Assembly: GCA_017513095.1 (NCBI GenBank)
Contig: JAFWDJ010000022.1
Span: forward strand, 108,755 to 167,252
Direction of reading: 5' to 3'
From: Clostridia bacterium
GTDB lineage: Bacteria; Bacillota; Clostridia; Oscillospirales; RGIG577
Length of the DNA: 58,498 bases
Part shown: one piece after another, positions 36,401-43,389 of the stretch
Position numbering within the stretch: the stretch's first letter is position 1
How the letters are laid out: each line of letters starts with the position of its first letter
Translations under genes and position numbers: made by a program
The notes under the pieces: generated by a model
Told to the model about the DNA's origin: nothing
What the model saw: only the letters and a program-made list of their open reading frames with translations
Databases searched by the model: none

Positions 36401-36479
36401 CGGTCTTTTCGGCTGCAGTATCGACGGCATCCGAGACCGTTTGCTCGTTTACCTGATTGGTGTTTTGCTCGTCGCTCAT
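33456..36479 (-). CDS. AMP-dependent ligase with Lys/Ala/Pro-rich N-tail and Gln-rich C-tail
   Basis: A 1007-residue protein started at ATG 36479 (AGGCAGG seven bases upstream); the frame is open ten codons further without a ribosome-binding site. Order: acidic Ala/Pro segment (about 20-62), a tail of some ten KAAKPA-type units (about 63-135), an ANL-superfamily adenylation domain (about 150-735) with the phosphate loop HSSGTTSG, GYGISEAG and YTATGKV near its end, a linker with a hydrophobic helix region, then about 110 Gln/Ala-rich residues with repeats such as QSQA.YMQNQA, and a short tail. The adenylation domain should activate a carboxylate; the substrate is unknown. The tails resemble histone-H1-like and phasin-like regions in composition only. 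Confidence 0.85.
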   Translation of the reverse strand: MSDEQNTNQVNEQTVSDAVDTAAEKTEEIAAAVPETPAASEPETPAAAVPEAPAAAAPEAPAAAKAAKPAAAKAAKPAPAKAAKPAAAKAAKPAAAKAAKPAPAKAAKPAPAKAAKPAAAKAAAKPASKPAARTAKAPTAKTAPNNPEPADPLTARIESGEIIEQKSWQFIKELNSQTEAQLNAVAIVQGKREFTYRQMFRMWERYAEVFSALNITEKRRSRVVLITTPDAKAVFMIYALNMLGVSVSVANFGDLLDEELWENLIKKEGITDAVLCAQWVQPSVMERVLESKKRLGLRNIIVYQTPSGDPFAPQGYDFLNAVNYLRLKRRFDVLFMEELLKKYEATPIAYGSGKNDDTAVIIHSSGTTSGVHKPIPLSDRGFNESVARLLRDKRFAQLRGKSVSCLSFDLSYSYGLVDMVHLPLSFGGKLVTIPLGDLNPRFSQALEYYGVSIYFGNTWTMEKMMLSLPQPDLSAFAFVFVGGAYYSAETKKRYDEFIKKCGAKTRTINGYGISEAGAACIVSDPSRDDDSIGRPLSGVKVKIYDEDEKKYYDLKDGPRTGVLFIASPSVSCGKIGSKVFFKLEKIDGEQYLNTYDMVKVNEDGTLAYVGRMNKYFVNNEGIRFDAGLVETAVSAQPGIESCALAPSYDKILHDSFPVLYVKTIGDQLQSLNTVRQALYNVFIRDGKIKDTNLPGQCVITEDIPYTATGKVDVHRILKGENKGTCYVVTPIRVQGRLVDVRLELADLRLVTLTGVPDEIEDKFKKALAAMYPLQKNATKKSSGKSFGPSSQVAFSQGVFSQAGIDLKEVFDLLWSIIPCQSQDPDKNGMPPLTYEDITRMFTQFMQYLSPVIWQVPFVQLKDQSSQLQDQLQKQAAQWQAQAAQLQAQLQKQLQAEMQSQAIYMQNQAVQIQSQAAQMQAQLQQMMQSQAVYMQNQAAQMQAQLQNQLTQLQAQQPQWFPFAPPMMPFAQPQAEGDAQQAQPPIAGTVLDLLARLFNAASGDLAYMD

Positions 36480-36539
36480 ACTGTAACCTGCCTTTCTTGT
36501 TATGATCATTTAGGGAATAATTTTTGTAACTGCCGAAGG

Positions 36540-36567
36540 AAAAAATTCAGTCGTCTGTCCGACTTAA
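36540..36567 (-). terminator. Attenuator-like terminator in the AMP-ligase leader
   Basis: On the minus strand AGTCG/CGACT (with flanking TTA/GAA) closes a GACAGA loop and runs into six T residues, about 60 bases before the ligase start and about 100 bases after the predicted promoter. A further hairpin CCGTCTT/AAGACGG lies upstream (36615-36642). The arrangement suggests transcription attenuation. Confidence 0.55.
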
Positions 36568-36665
36568 CATTGTACGAAAAACGGCAGTGAACAATCCTTT
36601 GCTGAAGTCGATCGCCGTCTTGTGAACACCATACAAAGACGGTGACAAAACTACGTTCTCATTCG

Positions 36666-36695
36666 ATTACATTGTAAAAATATTTGTGGAGTCAA
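36666..36695 (-). promoter_or_regulatory. Promoter for the AMP-ligase gene
   Basis: On the minus strand TTGACT, 18 bases, TGTAAT. This gives a leader of about 180 bases containing two hairpins. The rest of the 382-base gap holds only these elements and the glnN terminator. Confidence 0.6.
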
Positions 36696-36783
36696 TATAT
36701 CACCCGCGAAAAACGACAAGTTTAAAAAAAACATACCCGAAAAAATGAGATTGCAAGACGGCAAAAGCAGAGAGGCGCAAAGA

Positions 36784-36812
36784 CGCCCCGTCCCGAAAAA
36801 CGGGGCGGGGCG
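36784..36812 (-). terminator. Hairpin after glnN
   Basis: On the minus strand CGCCCCGCCCCG and CGGGACGGGGCG pair (one mismatch) around TTTTT, about 50 bases after the glnN stop. Strong stem, interrupted T tract. Confidence 0.6.
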
Positions 36813-36861
36813 CATTGCAGAAAGAGTATTAAAATAAGAATGAAAGCGTCTTTAATTTGCC

Positions 36862-38949
36862 TTACACTACGCTGTAAAGAAGCTTCGAATATGCCGGGTA
36901 GGGCCACTCGCTTTCCGGCATCATGCTCTCAAGCTCGTCGGACACGGTGCGAAGCTCGAGCATCGCGTTGAATATCGTGTCGTGATGATACCTTGCGCAG
37001 TCGAGAGCCTCGCTTACGTCCTTCGCATTTATAACGGCATCCTCGAGACTCGTAAGCTTATTGTAGAGGCACGACGAGAGCGCCGAAAGCTTCGTTACGA
37101 GCTTTGCCTCGAGCGCGGATTCAACGCCGATTTCCTTCTTCGTCTTAACGAGCTGTGAGAGCTTTGCCTCGTAGCCGAGTACCGACGGAAGGACGGACTT
37201 CTTTATCATGTCTATCATCGTCAGCGCTTCGATATGTATGGTCTTCGTGTAATTTTCAAGATAGATTTCATAGCGCGATTCGAGCTCCGTGCGGCTTAAA
37301 ACGTGATGGCGCTCGAAGAGCGAAACGTTCTTTTCGTCGAGCATGCACGGCAGAGCCTCGGGCGTCGATTTTAAGTTAAGAAGTCCGCGGCGCTCGGCCT
37401 CTTCTATCCATTCGTCGGAGTAGTTGTTGCCGTTGAACACGATGCGCTTGTGCGCCGAAAGCGTGCGGCGGATAAGGTCGTGTACATCCTTTGAAAGGTC
37501 CGTGCTTCCTTCAAGCTCGTCGGCGAACTGACCGAGCACTTCTGCCGCTATCGTATTGAGCACGATATTGGGACCCGATACCGAAAGTGCGGAGCCGGGC
37601 ATACGGAACTCGAACTTGTTGCCGGTGAACGCGAACGGGGAGGTGCGGTTTCTGTCGGTCGTGTCCTTCTGGAAGTGGGGCAGCACCTGTGCGCCCGTTT
37701 CCATGTTTATATGCTTTGCGGAGCTGTAGCCGGTGCCCTTTTCGATGGAATCGAGAATGGCCGAAAGCTCGTCGCCAAGGAACATTGACACGATGGCCGG
37801 AGGCGCCTCGTTCGCGCCGAGACGGTGATCGTTTCCGGCAGAGGCAACGGTTATGCGAAGCAGATCCTGATATTCGTCCACGGCCTTTATGACGGCGGTG
37901 AGGAAAAGTAAAAACTGCGCGTTCTTCTCGGGCTCGGCGCCGGGCTCCAAAAGGTTTTTGCCCGTATCGGTCGATATCGACCAGTTGTTGTGCTTGCCCG
38001 AGCCGTTTACGCCCGCGAACGGCTTCTCGTGGAGCAGACATGCCATGTCGTGCTTGTCTGCGATGCGCTTCATAAGCTCCATCGTGAGCTGGTTGTGGTC
38101 GGTCGCAATATTCGTTTCGCTGTATATGGGCGCAAGCTCGTGCTGCGCGGGAGCGACCTCGTTATGCTTCGTCTTTGCGAGCACGCCGAGCTTCCACAGC
38201 TCGCGGTCGAGCTCCTTCATGTATTCGGAAACTCTCGGCTTTATGGCGCCGAAGTAATGATCCTCCATCTCCTGTCCCTTGGGCGGGCGCGCGCCGATAA
38301 GCGTTCTTCCGCAGAAGATCAGGTCGGGGCGCTGAAGGAACGCCTTCTTGTCAACGAGGAAGTATTCCTGCTCGGGGCCGACCGTTGTAATGACGCGCTT
38401 TACGTCCTCGTTTCCGAAAAGCTTGAGTATGCGCATTGCCTGGCGGTCGAGCGCCTCCATCGAACGAAGCAGCGGAGTCTTCTTGTCGAGAGCCTCGCCC
38501 GAATATGCGCAGAACGCCGTGGGTATGCAGAGCGTGTTGTCCTTTATGAACGCATAGGAGGTGGGGTCCCACGCGGTATAGCCGCGCGCCTCGAACGTAG
38601 CTCTGAGTCCGCCGGACGGGAAGCTCGAGGCGTCGGGCTCGCCCTTAACGAGCTCCTTGCCTGAGAATTCCATTATAACGGAGCCGTGACCGTCGGGGGC
38701 TATGAAGCTGTCATGCTTTTCCGCCGTTATGCCGGTCATCGGCTGGAACCAGTGCGTAAAGTGCGTTGCGCCCTTTTCAATGGCCCAGTCCTTCATCGCG
38801 CTCGCAACTACCATTGCAACATCCTTTTCAAGGTGCCGTCCGCTTTCTATCGTCTTTTTAAGCGCCTTGTAGGTGTCCTTGGGAAGACGCGAGCGCATTA
38901 CGTTATCGTTAAATACCATACTTCCGAAAATTTCGGGAATGCCGTTCAT
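36862..38949 (-). CDS. glnN: Type III glutamine synthetase
   Basis: GSIII makes glutamine from glutamate, ammonia and ATP as a large dodecamer. The 695-residue length is typical of GSIII and much longer than GSI (about 440). Key regions: [18 protein letters not shown] (GSIII signature), [37 protein letters not shown] with the ATP/metal site, and [20 protein letters not shown] is preceded by AAAGGAG. It lies 40 bases downstream of asnA in one minus-strand operon controlled by the shared leader. Confidence 0.96.
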   Translation of the reverse strand: MNGIPEIFGSMVFNDNVMRSRLPKDTYKALKKTIESGRHLEKDVAMVVASAMKDWAIEKGATHFTHWFQPMTGITAEKHDSFIAPDGHGSVIMEFSGKELVKGEPDASSFPSGGLRATFEARGYTAWDPTSYAFIKDNTLCIPTAFCAYSGEALDKKTPLLRSMEALDRQAMRILKLFGNEDVKRVITTVGPEQEYFLVDKKAFLQRPDLIFCGRTLIGARPPKGQEMEDHYFGAIKPRVSEYMKELDRELWKLGVLAKTKHNEVAPAQHELAPIYSETNIATDHNQLTMELMKRIADKHDMACLLHEKPFAGVNGSGKHNNWSISTDTGKNLLEPGAEPEKNAQFLLFLTAVIKAVDEYQDLLRITVASAGNDHRLGANEAPPAIVSMFLGDELSAILDSIEKGTGYSSAKHINMETGAQVLPHFQKDTTDRNRTSPFAFTGNKFEFRMPGSALSVSGPNIVLNTIAAEVLGQFADELEGSTDLSKDVHDLIRRTLSAHKRIVFNGNNYSDEWIEEAERRGLLNLKSTPEALPCMLDEKNVSLFERHHVLSRTELESRYEIYLENYTKTIHIEALTMIDMIKKSVLPSVLGYEAKLSQLVKTKKEIGVESALEAKLVTKLSALSSCLYNKLTSLEDAVINAKDVSEALDCARYHHDTIFNAMLELRTVSDELESMMPESEWPYPAYSKLLYSVV

Positions 38950-38989
38950 TTTAATTTCTCCTTTCCCATAAATGCCATCATCGTTTCGT

Positions 38990-39997
38990 CTATAACAGCT
39001 CTATGCCCGCTTCGGCGCATTCGCTTAACGTCTTGTCGTCCCATATAGATACCTGTACCTCGCCTATATGCGCCTTCTCCAAAAGCAGCATACAGAGCCT
39101 CGACTGGCCTATGCCGCCGCCCATCGTAAGAGGAAGCGTGCCGTCCAAAAGAAGCTTATGGAACATAAGAGCACGGCGCTCGTTGTGTCCCGATTTTTCA
39201 AGCTGATACGAAAGCGAATCCGCGTCGACGCGGATGCCCATGCTCGATACCTCGAACGCGCAGCCCAGCGTGTCGTTCCAGAATATGATGTCGCCGTTTA
39301 AATGCCAGTCGTCATAGTCGGGCGCGCGTCCGTCGTGGGAGCGTCCGTCCGCCAGCGTGTCGCCTATGTGCATAACGAACGTCGTCTTGTGCTCGCGCAC
39401 GTATGCCTCCTCGCGCTGCTTCGGAGTCTTGTCGGGATACATTTCGCAAAGCTGCTCGGAGGTAACGAACGAAACGTCGCGCGAAAGCGTAGTCGTAAGC
39501 GCGGGGAAGAAGTCGTTTATGCGGTCCTTCGTGTCGCATATCGCGTTCACTATCTTTTGAACCGTTTCCTTAAGGTGCTCCTCATTGCGCGAACGCTTGT
39601 CTATTATAACCTCCCAGTCCCACTGATCGACGTAGATCGAATGAAGGTTGTCCATGTCCTCGTCGCGGCGTATCGCGTTCATGTCGGCGTAGAGGCCCTC
39701 GCCCACGGAAAAGCCGTACTTGTAGAGCGCCATGCGCTTCCACTTCGCAAGCGAGTGGACTACCGCGCCCACGGTACCCGTTTCCTTTATGTCAAAGCTT
39801 ACAGCCCTCTCAACGCCGTTTAAGTCGTCGTTTAAGCCCGTGCCGGGATCGACGAACAGCGGGGCGGATACGCGCGAAAGGTTCAAAGCGCGCCGCAGAT
39901 TGTCCTCAAAGGCCCTCTTCGTAAGGCCAATAGCCTTTTGCGTGTCGTAAATAGACAGCTTCTTCTTATAGCTTTTCGGTTTAATAAGCTTGCTCAT
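38990..39997 (-). CDS. asnA: Aspartate-ammonia ligase (asparagine synthetase A)
   Basis: AsnA makes asparagine from aspartate, ammonia and ATP, without glutamine. I start at ATG 39997 (GAGGTGACC upstream); the frame is open for 19 more codons that include the leader. The 335 residues are the usual length, with [25 protein letters not shown] (typical, seen in pieces), [11 protein letters not shown], the class-II-synthetase-like core YVDQWDWE, and [10 protein letters not shown] at the ATP site. First gene of asnA-glnN, divergent from the glutamate synthase run. Confidence 0.96.
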   Translation of the reverse strand: MSKLIKPKSYKKKLSIYDTQKAIGLTKRAFEDNLRRALNLSRVSAPLFVDPGTGLNDDLNGVERAVSFDIKETGTVGAVVHSLAKWKRMALYKYGFSVGEGLYADMNAIRRDEDMDNLHSIYVDQWDWEVIIDKRSRNEEHLKETVQKIVNAICDTKDRINDFFPALTTTLSRDVSFVTSEQLCEMYPDKTPKQREEAYVREHKTTFVMHIGDTLADGRSHDGRAPDYDDWHLNGDIIFWNDTLGCAFEVSSMGIRVDADSLSYQLEKSGHNERRALMFHKLLLDGTLPLTMGGGIGQSRLCMLLLEKAHIGEVQVSIWDDKTLSECAEAGIELL

Positions 39998-40026
39998 ATC
40001 GGTCACCTCGTTTTTCTGATTAAAAC

Positions 40027-40072
40027 AAAAAAACGCCGTGCGTGGCAGTGCCACACACAGCGCCTTTGCTGT
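40027..40072 (-). promoter_or_regulatory. asnA leader: AAAGGC-loop hairpin overlapping a terminator
   Basis: Right at the predicted 5' end of the transcript, ACAGC-AAAGGC-GCTGT forms a 5-bp stem with a six-base loop (A at 1, G at 4), at 40072-40057. Its 3' arm is reused by a 13-bp terminator stem CGCTGTGTGTGGC/GCCACGCACGGCG (40062-40034) followed by seven T residues. The two folds exclude each other. The hexaloop fits the ANTAR-protein RNA rule (A1, G4); a clear second hexaloop hairpin is not seen. Confidence 0.72.
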
Positions 40073-40082
40073 TTACGCTGAC

Positions 40083-40112
40083 ATTGTAGCACGGCCGATT
40101 TTCGTTTGTCAA
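40083..40112 (-). promoter_or_regulatory. Promoter for asnA-glnN
   Basis: On the minus strand TTGACA, 18 bases, TACAAT. The predicted start of transcription is about four bases before the AAAGGC hairpin. Confidence 0.85.
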
Positions 40113-40188
40113 CACTTTTTTCGAAAAAATTTTCACCCCCCTTATTCGGCGTCCGCCGCGCCGATTATACAAAATTCTCAAAAACCCC

Positions 40189-40217
40189 TTGACTTTATCC
40201 GCTTTCGGGTATATACT
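40189..40217 (+). promoter_or_regulatory. Promoter for the glutamate synthase-dapL run
   Basis: TTGACT (40189-40194), 17 bases, TATACT (40212-40217). The predicted transcription start near 40224 is about two bases before the AAAGGC hairpin, the same geometry as the divergent asnA promoter. Confidence 0.87.
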
Positions 40218-40225
40218 GACTACAC

Positions 40226-40286
40226 AATGAACAAAGGCGTTCATTCGAGCACACAGAGTATGTGTGTTCGGGTGAGCGCCTTTTTT
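40226..40286 (+). promoter_or_regulatory. Glutamate synthase leader: AAAGGC-loop hairpin overlapping a terminator
   Basis: AATGAAC-AAAGGC-GTTCATT (40226-40245) is a perfect 7-bp hairpin with the same hexaloop as the asnA leader. Its loop and 3' arm form the 5' arm of a terminator, AAAGGCGTTCA (40233-40243) pairing with TGAGCGCCTTT (40273-40283), followed by T residues. An inner hairpin GAGCACACA/TGTGTGTTC sits between them with a loop of about five bases. Antiterminator and terminator are mutually exclusive, as in ANTAR-controlled leaders. Confidence 0.75.
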
Positions 40287-40325
40287 CTTGTTTTCAGGAT
40301 TTTACGACTTCGGAGGTGCAAAAAA

Positions 40326-41432
40326 ATGAACGATACGGTAATAGAAGGCCAAGTGCGCATTCCTTCCGGGTGCGCCATTTCGGGCATTTTCTCAAGATCG
40401 GGAAAGAGATTTTCGGGCGAGAGCATAATCCGCTCGATAGAAGTAATGCACGACCGCTCGAACGGTCTGGGCGGCGGCTTTGCGGGCTACGGGATATATC
40501 CCGAGTACAAGGATTATTACGCCTTTCATATATTTTATGACACCCTGAAAGCGAAACGCGACTGCGAGGAGTTTTTGGAGCGTCACTTCGATATTATAAA
40601 CCTTTCAAAAATACCCACTACAAAAGTTAAGGAGATAACGAACGAGCCGCTCATCTGGCGCTACTTCGTTCTGCCGCTTCCCACGAAGCTTTCGGAAAGC
40701 CAGCTTACCGAGGAGGAGTTCGTCGTAAAGTCGGTCTTCCGCATAAATACCGATATAGAAGGCGCGTACATCTTCTCGTCGGGCAAGAATATGGGCGTTT
40801 TCAAGGCCGTGGGCTTTCCCGAGGACGTAGGACGCTTTTACCGCCTCGACGAATACGAGGGCTACTGCTTTACGGCGCACGGACGTTACCCCACGAATAC
40901 GCCCGGCTGGTGGGGCGGCGCGCATCCGTTCGCGCTTCTCGATTATTCGATAGTACATAACGGCGAAATTTCGTCCTACGACGCGAACCGCCGCGCGATA
41001 GAGATGTACGGCTACAAATGCACGCTTCAGACGGATACCGAGGTAATAACGTACATATTCGACTACCTTCACAGGAAGGTGGGGCTTACGCTCGGGGAGA
41101 TCGCGTCCGTCGTGGCCGCGCCCTTCTGGCAGACGATAGGTCAGATGGACGCGCCCGAAAGGGAGCGCCACGAATACTTAAGAAACATGTTCGCCTCGCA
41201 GCTCATAACTGGTCCGTTCTCGATACTCGTGGGCTTTTCCGGCGGACTTATGGCGTTAAACGACAGGCTGAAGCTTCGCTCGATGGTCGTGGGCCAGAAG
41301 GACGACATGGTATATATGGCAAGCGAGGAGTCGGCGATAAGAATAATAGAGCCCGACCTCGATTGGATACGCTCACCGCGCGGCGGCGAGGCGGTCATCG
41401 TAACTCTTGACAAGAACGCATCGGAGGTGTGA
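40326..41432 (+). CDS. Glutamate synthase, class II amidotransferase subunit (split archaeal-type)
   Basis: Releases ammonia from glutamine for the FMN subunit. I start at ATG 40326 (GGAGGTG upstream), not at the longer open frame. In the 368-residue product the nucleophile is probably Cys16 in IPSGCAISGIFS, exposed after removal of a 15-residue propeptide as in GltB. FTAHGRYPTNTPGWWGGAHPF and VHNGEISSYDANRR (in pieces) are the typical glutaminase loops. It is the first of five consecutive genes that together make up what is one large subunit plus a reductase in bacterial GltB/GltD. Confidence 0.92.
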   Translation: MNDTVIEGQVRIPSGCAISGIFSRSGKRFSGESIIRSIEVMHDRSNGLGGGFAGYGIYPEYKDYYAFHIFYDTLKAKRDCEEFLERHFDIINLSKIPTTKVKEITNEPLIWRYFVLPLPTKLSESQLTEEEFVVKSVFRINTDIEGAYIFSSGKNMGVFKAVGFPEDVGRFYRLDEYEGYCFTAHGRYPTNTPGWWGGAHPFALLDYSIVHNGEISSYDANRRAIEMYGYKCTLQTDTEVITYIFDYLHRKVGLTLGEIASVVAAPFWQTIGQMDAPERERHEYLRNMFASQLITGPFSILVGFSGGLMALNDRLKLRSMVVGQKDDMVYMASEESAIRIIEPDLDWIRSPRGGEAVIVTLDKNASEV

Positions 41433-41435
41433 GAA

Positions 41436-42941
41436 ATGGCTATTGAATTCATGTACCCCGAATACGAGGTCTTAAGAGACCCCGACAGATGCATAAGATG
41501 CCGCGTGTGCGAGCGTCAGTGCGCAAACGAAGTGCATACGTATCTGCCCGAAAAGGACAGGATGATATCGGACGATCTAAAGTGCGTCAACTGCCACCGC
41601 TGCGCAACGCTCTGCCCCACGCGCGCAATAAAGATAGTAAAGTCTCCGCATACGTTCAAGGAGAACGCGAACTGGGGACAAAAGGAGATAACGGAAATAT
41701 ACAAGCAGGCGTCGAGCGGCGGCGTGCTGCTTTCGAGCATGGGCAATCCCGAGAAGTATCCCGTATACTTCGACAAGATGCTGCTTAACGCGTCTCAGGT
41801 CACGAATCCTTCGATTGACCCGCTTCGCGAGCCTATGGAAACGCGCGTATTTTTGGGCGGCAAGACCCACGAGATAAAGCGCGACGAAAACGGCAGGCTC
41901 ATTCCGATAAAGAGAGTGAAGCTCGAGCTTTCGATGCCCGTAATGTTCTCGGCCATGAGCTACGGCTCGATAAGCTATAACGCGCACGAGTCGCTCGCGC
42001 GCGCCGCACGCGAGCTCGGAATATTCTACAACACCGGCGAGGGCGGCCTTCACGAGGACTTCTACCAATACGGAAGCAATACGATAGTACAGGTTGCGTC
42101 GGGACGATTCGGCGTTCATAAAAAGTACCTCGACACGGCGGCCGCAATAGAGATAAAGATAGGCCAGGGCGCAAAGCCCGGCATAGGCGGCCATCTGCCG
42201 GGCGAAAAGATAGTGGGCGACGTTTCGCGCACGCGCATGGTGCCCGAGGGCGCCGACGCGATATCGCCCGCGCCGCACCACGACATATATTCGATAGAAG
42301 ACCTGCGGCAGCTCGTATATTCGCTCAAGGAGGCGACGAATTACACGAAGCCCGTATTCGTAAAGATAGCCGCCGTTCACAACATCGCGGCCATTGCAAG
42401 CGGTATCGCGAGAAGCGGCGCTGACGTTATAGCGATAGACGGCTTCAGAGGCGGCACGGGCGCGGCTCCGACAAGGATACGCGACAACGTGGGCATACCG
42501 ATAGAGCTTGCGCTTGCGTCGGTAGATACGCGGCTTAGGGAAGAGGGCATACGCGACCGCGTGTCGCTCGTCGTTGCGGGCAGCATAAGAAGCAGCGCGG
42601 ACGTATTCAAGGCCGTGGCATTAGGCGCGGACGCCTGCTACATCGGTACGGCGGCGCTTCTCGCACTTGGGTGCCACTTATGCCGCACGTGTCAGACAGG
42701 CAGGTGTAACTGGGGCATTGCAACGCAGCGTCCCGACCTTGTGAAGCGCTTAAATCCCGATCTCGGTTATCAGCGGCTCGTAAACCTTCTCACCGCGTGG
42801 AACCACGAGATAAAGGAGCTTATGGGCGGCATGGGCATAAACTCGATAGAGAGCTTAAAGGGCAACAGGCTTATGCTCAGAGGCGTGGGCCTTACACAAA
42901 AAGAGCTTGACATTTTAGGAATAAAGCATGCGGGAGAATAG
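41436..42941 (+). CDS. Glutamate synthase, FMN-binding subunit with N-terminal ferredoxin domain
   Basis: A 501-residue protein. Two 4Fe-4S motifs at the N-terminus (CIRCRVCERQC and CVNCHRCATLCP) precede the FMN barrel (FSAMSYGSIS; GEGGLHED; GQGAKPGIGGHLPGEK in pieces; AIDGFRGGTGAAP), and the 3Fe-4S-type cysteines follow in GCHLCRTCQTGRCNWG. This is the archaeal-type GltB core that combines 2-oxoglutarate with ammonia to give glutamate, with electrons entering through the ferredoxin clusters. It begins three bases after the amidotransferase stop. Confidence 0.94.
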   Translation: MAIEFMYPEYEVLRDPDRCIRCRVCERQCANEVHTYLPEKDRMISDDLKCVNCHRCATLCPTRAIKIVKSPHTFKENANWGQKEITEIYKQASSGGVLLSSMGNPEKYPVYFDKMLLNASQVTNPSIDPLREPMETRVFLGGKTHEIKRDENGRLIPIKRVKLELSMPVMFSAMSYGSISYNAHESLARAARELGIFYNTGEGGLHEDFYQYGSNTIVQVASGRFGVHKKYLDTAAAIEIKIGQGAKPGIGGHLPGEKIVGDVSRTRMVPEGADAISPAPHHDIYSIEDLRQLVYSLKEATNYTKPVFVKIAAVHNIAAIASGIARSGADVIAIDGFRGGTGAAPTRIRDNVGIPIELALASVDTRLREEGIRDRVSLVVAGSIRSSADVFKAVALGADACYIGTAALLALGCHLCRTCQTGRCNWGIATQRPDLVKRLNPDLGYQRLVNLLTAWNHEIKELMGGMGINSIESLKGNRLMLRGVGLTQKELDILGIKHAGE

Positions 42942-42953
42942 GGGTGTTGGTTT

Positions 42954-43382
42954 ATGAAGAGAGTATACGTAAACGAAAAATGGTGCCTCGGCTGCCACCT
43001 GTGCGAATACAACTGCGCGTTCTCAAACTCGGGCGGCAGGGATATGGCCACCACGCTTATGGGTGTTAATATCCGGCCCAATATAAGAGTTGAAGAGGGC
43101 GAGGGAGTGTGCTACGCCGTATCGTGCCGCCACTGCGAGGATCCGCTGTGCGTCAAGGGCTGCATAGGCGGCGCGCTCTCGATTGAGGACGGCGTTATCG
43201 AGATAGATAAAAGCAAATGCATACACTGCTACACCTGCATTGTCATGTGTCCCTACGGGGCGGTAATGCCGTCCGAGGACGGCGCCGTGCAGAAGTGCGA
43301 GCTTTGCGTAAAGACGAAGAAGGGCACGCCCGCCTGCGTTGCGGGATGTCCCAACGGCGCGATAGTATTTGAAGAGAGGTGA
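42954..43382 (+). CDS. 4Fe-4S polyferredoxin subunit
   Basis: A 142-residue electron carrier with cysteine groups CLGCHLCEYNC, CRHCEDPLCVKGC, CIHCYTCIVMCPYGAV and CELC...CVAGCPNG, consistent with up to four 4Fe-4S clusters, as in HycB/DmsB-type ferredoxins. It sits between the FMN and FAD subunits and probably passes electrons between them. GGTG lies upstream of the ATG; the downstream reductase starts seven bases after its stop. Confidence 0.9.
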   Translation: MKRVYVNEKWCLGCHLCEYNCAFSNSGGRDMATTLMGVNIRPNIRVEEGEGVCYAVSCRHCEDPLCVKGCIGGALSIEDGVIEIDKSKCIHCYTCIVMCPYGAVMPSEDGAVQKCELCVKTKKGTPACVAGCPNGAIVFEER

Positions 43383-43389
43383 GCCGAAG

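Noticed and set aside
33426-36456. Long plus-strand open frames opposite the AMP-ligase gene, including Leu- and Ala/Phe-rich ones
   Set aside because: They are mirror images of the low-complexity tails of the minus-strand gene; no ribosome-binding sites or recognisable families.
36585-36605. AAAGGA in the AMP-ligase leader as a third ANTAR hexaloop
   Set aside because: The flanking bases do not pair to form a stem on either side.
40200-40325. Glutamine riboswitch before the glutamate synthase genes
   Set aside because: The leader is too short and is fully accounted for by two mutually exclusive hairpins; known glutamine aptamers have a different, junction-based fold.
40038-40325. N-terminal extension of the glutamate synthase amidotransferase frame (96 codons)
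   Set aside because: It covers the promoter and leader hairpins; the ATG at 40326 has a strong ribosome-binding site and gives the expected propeptide before the nucleophile Cys.
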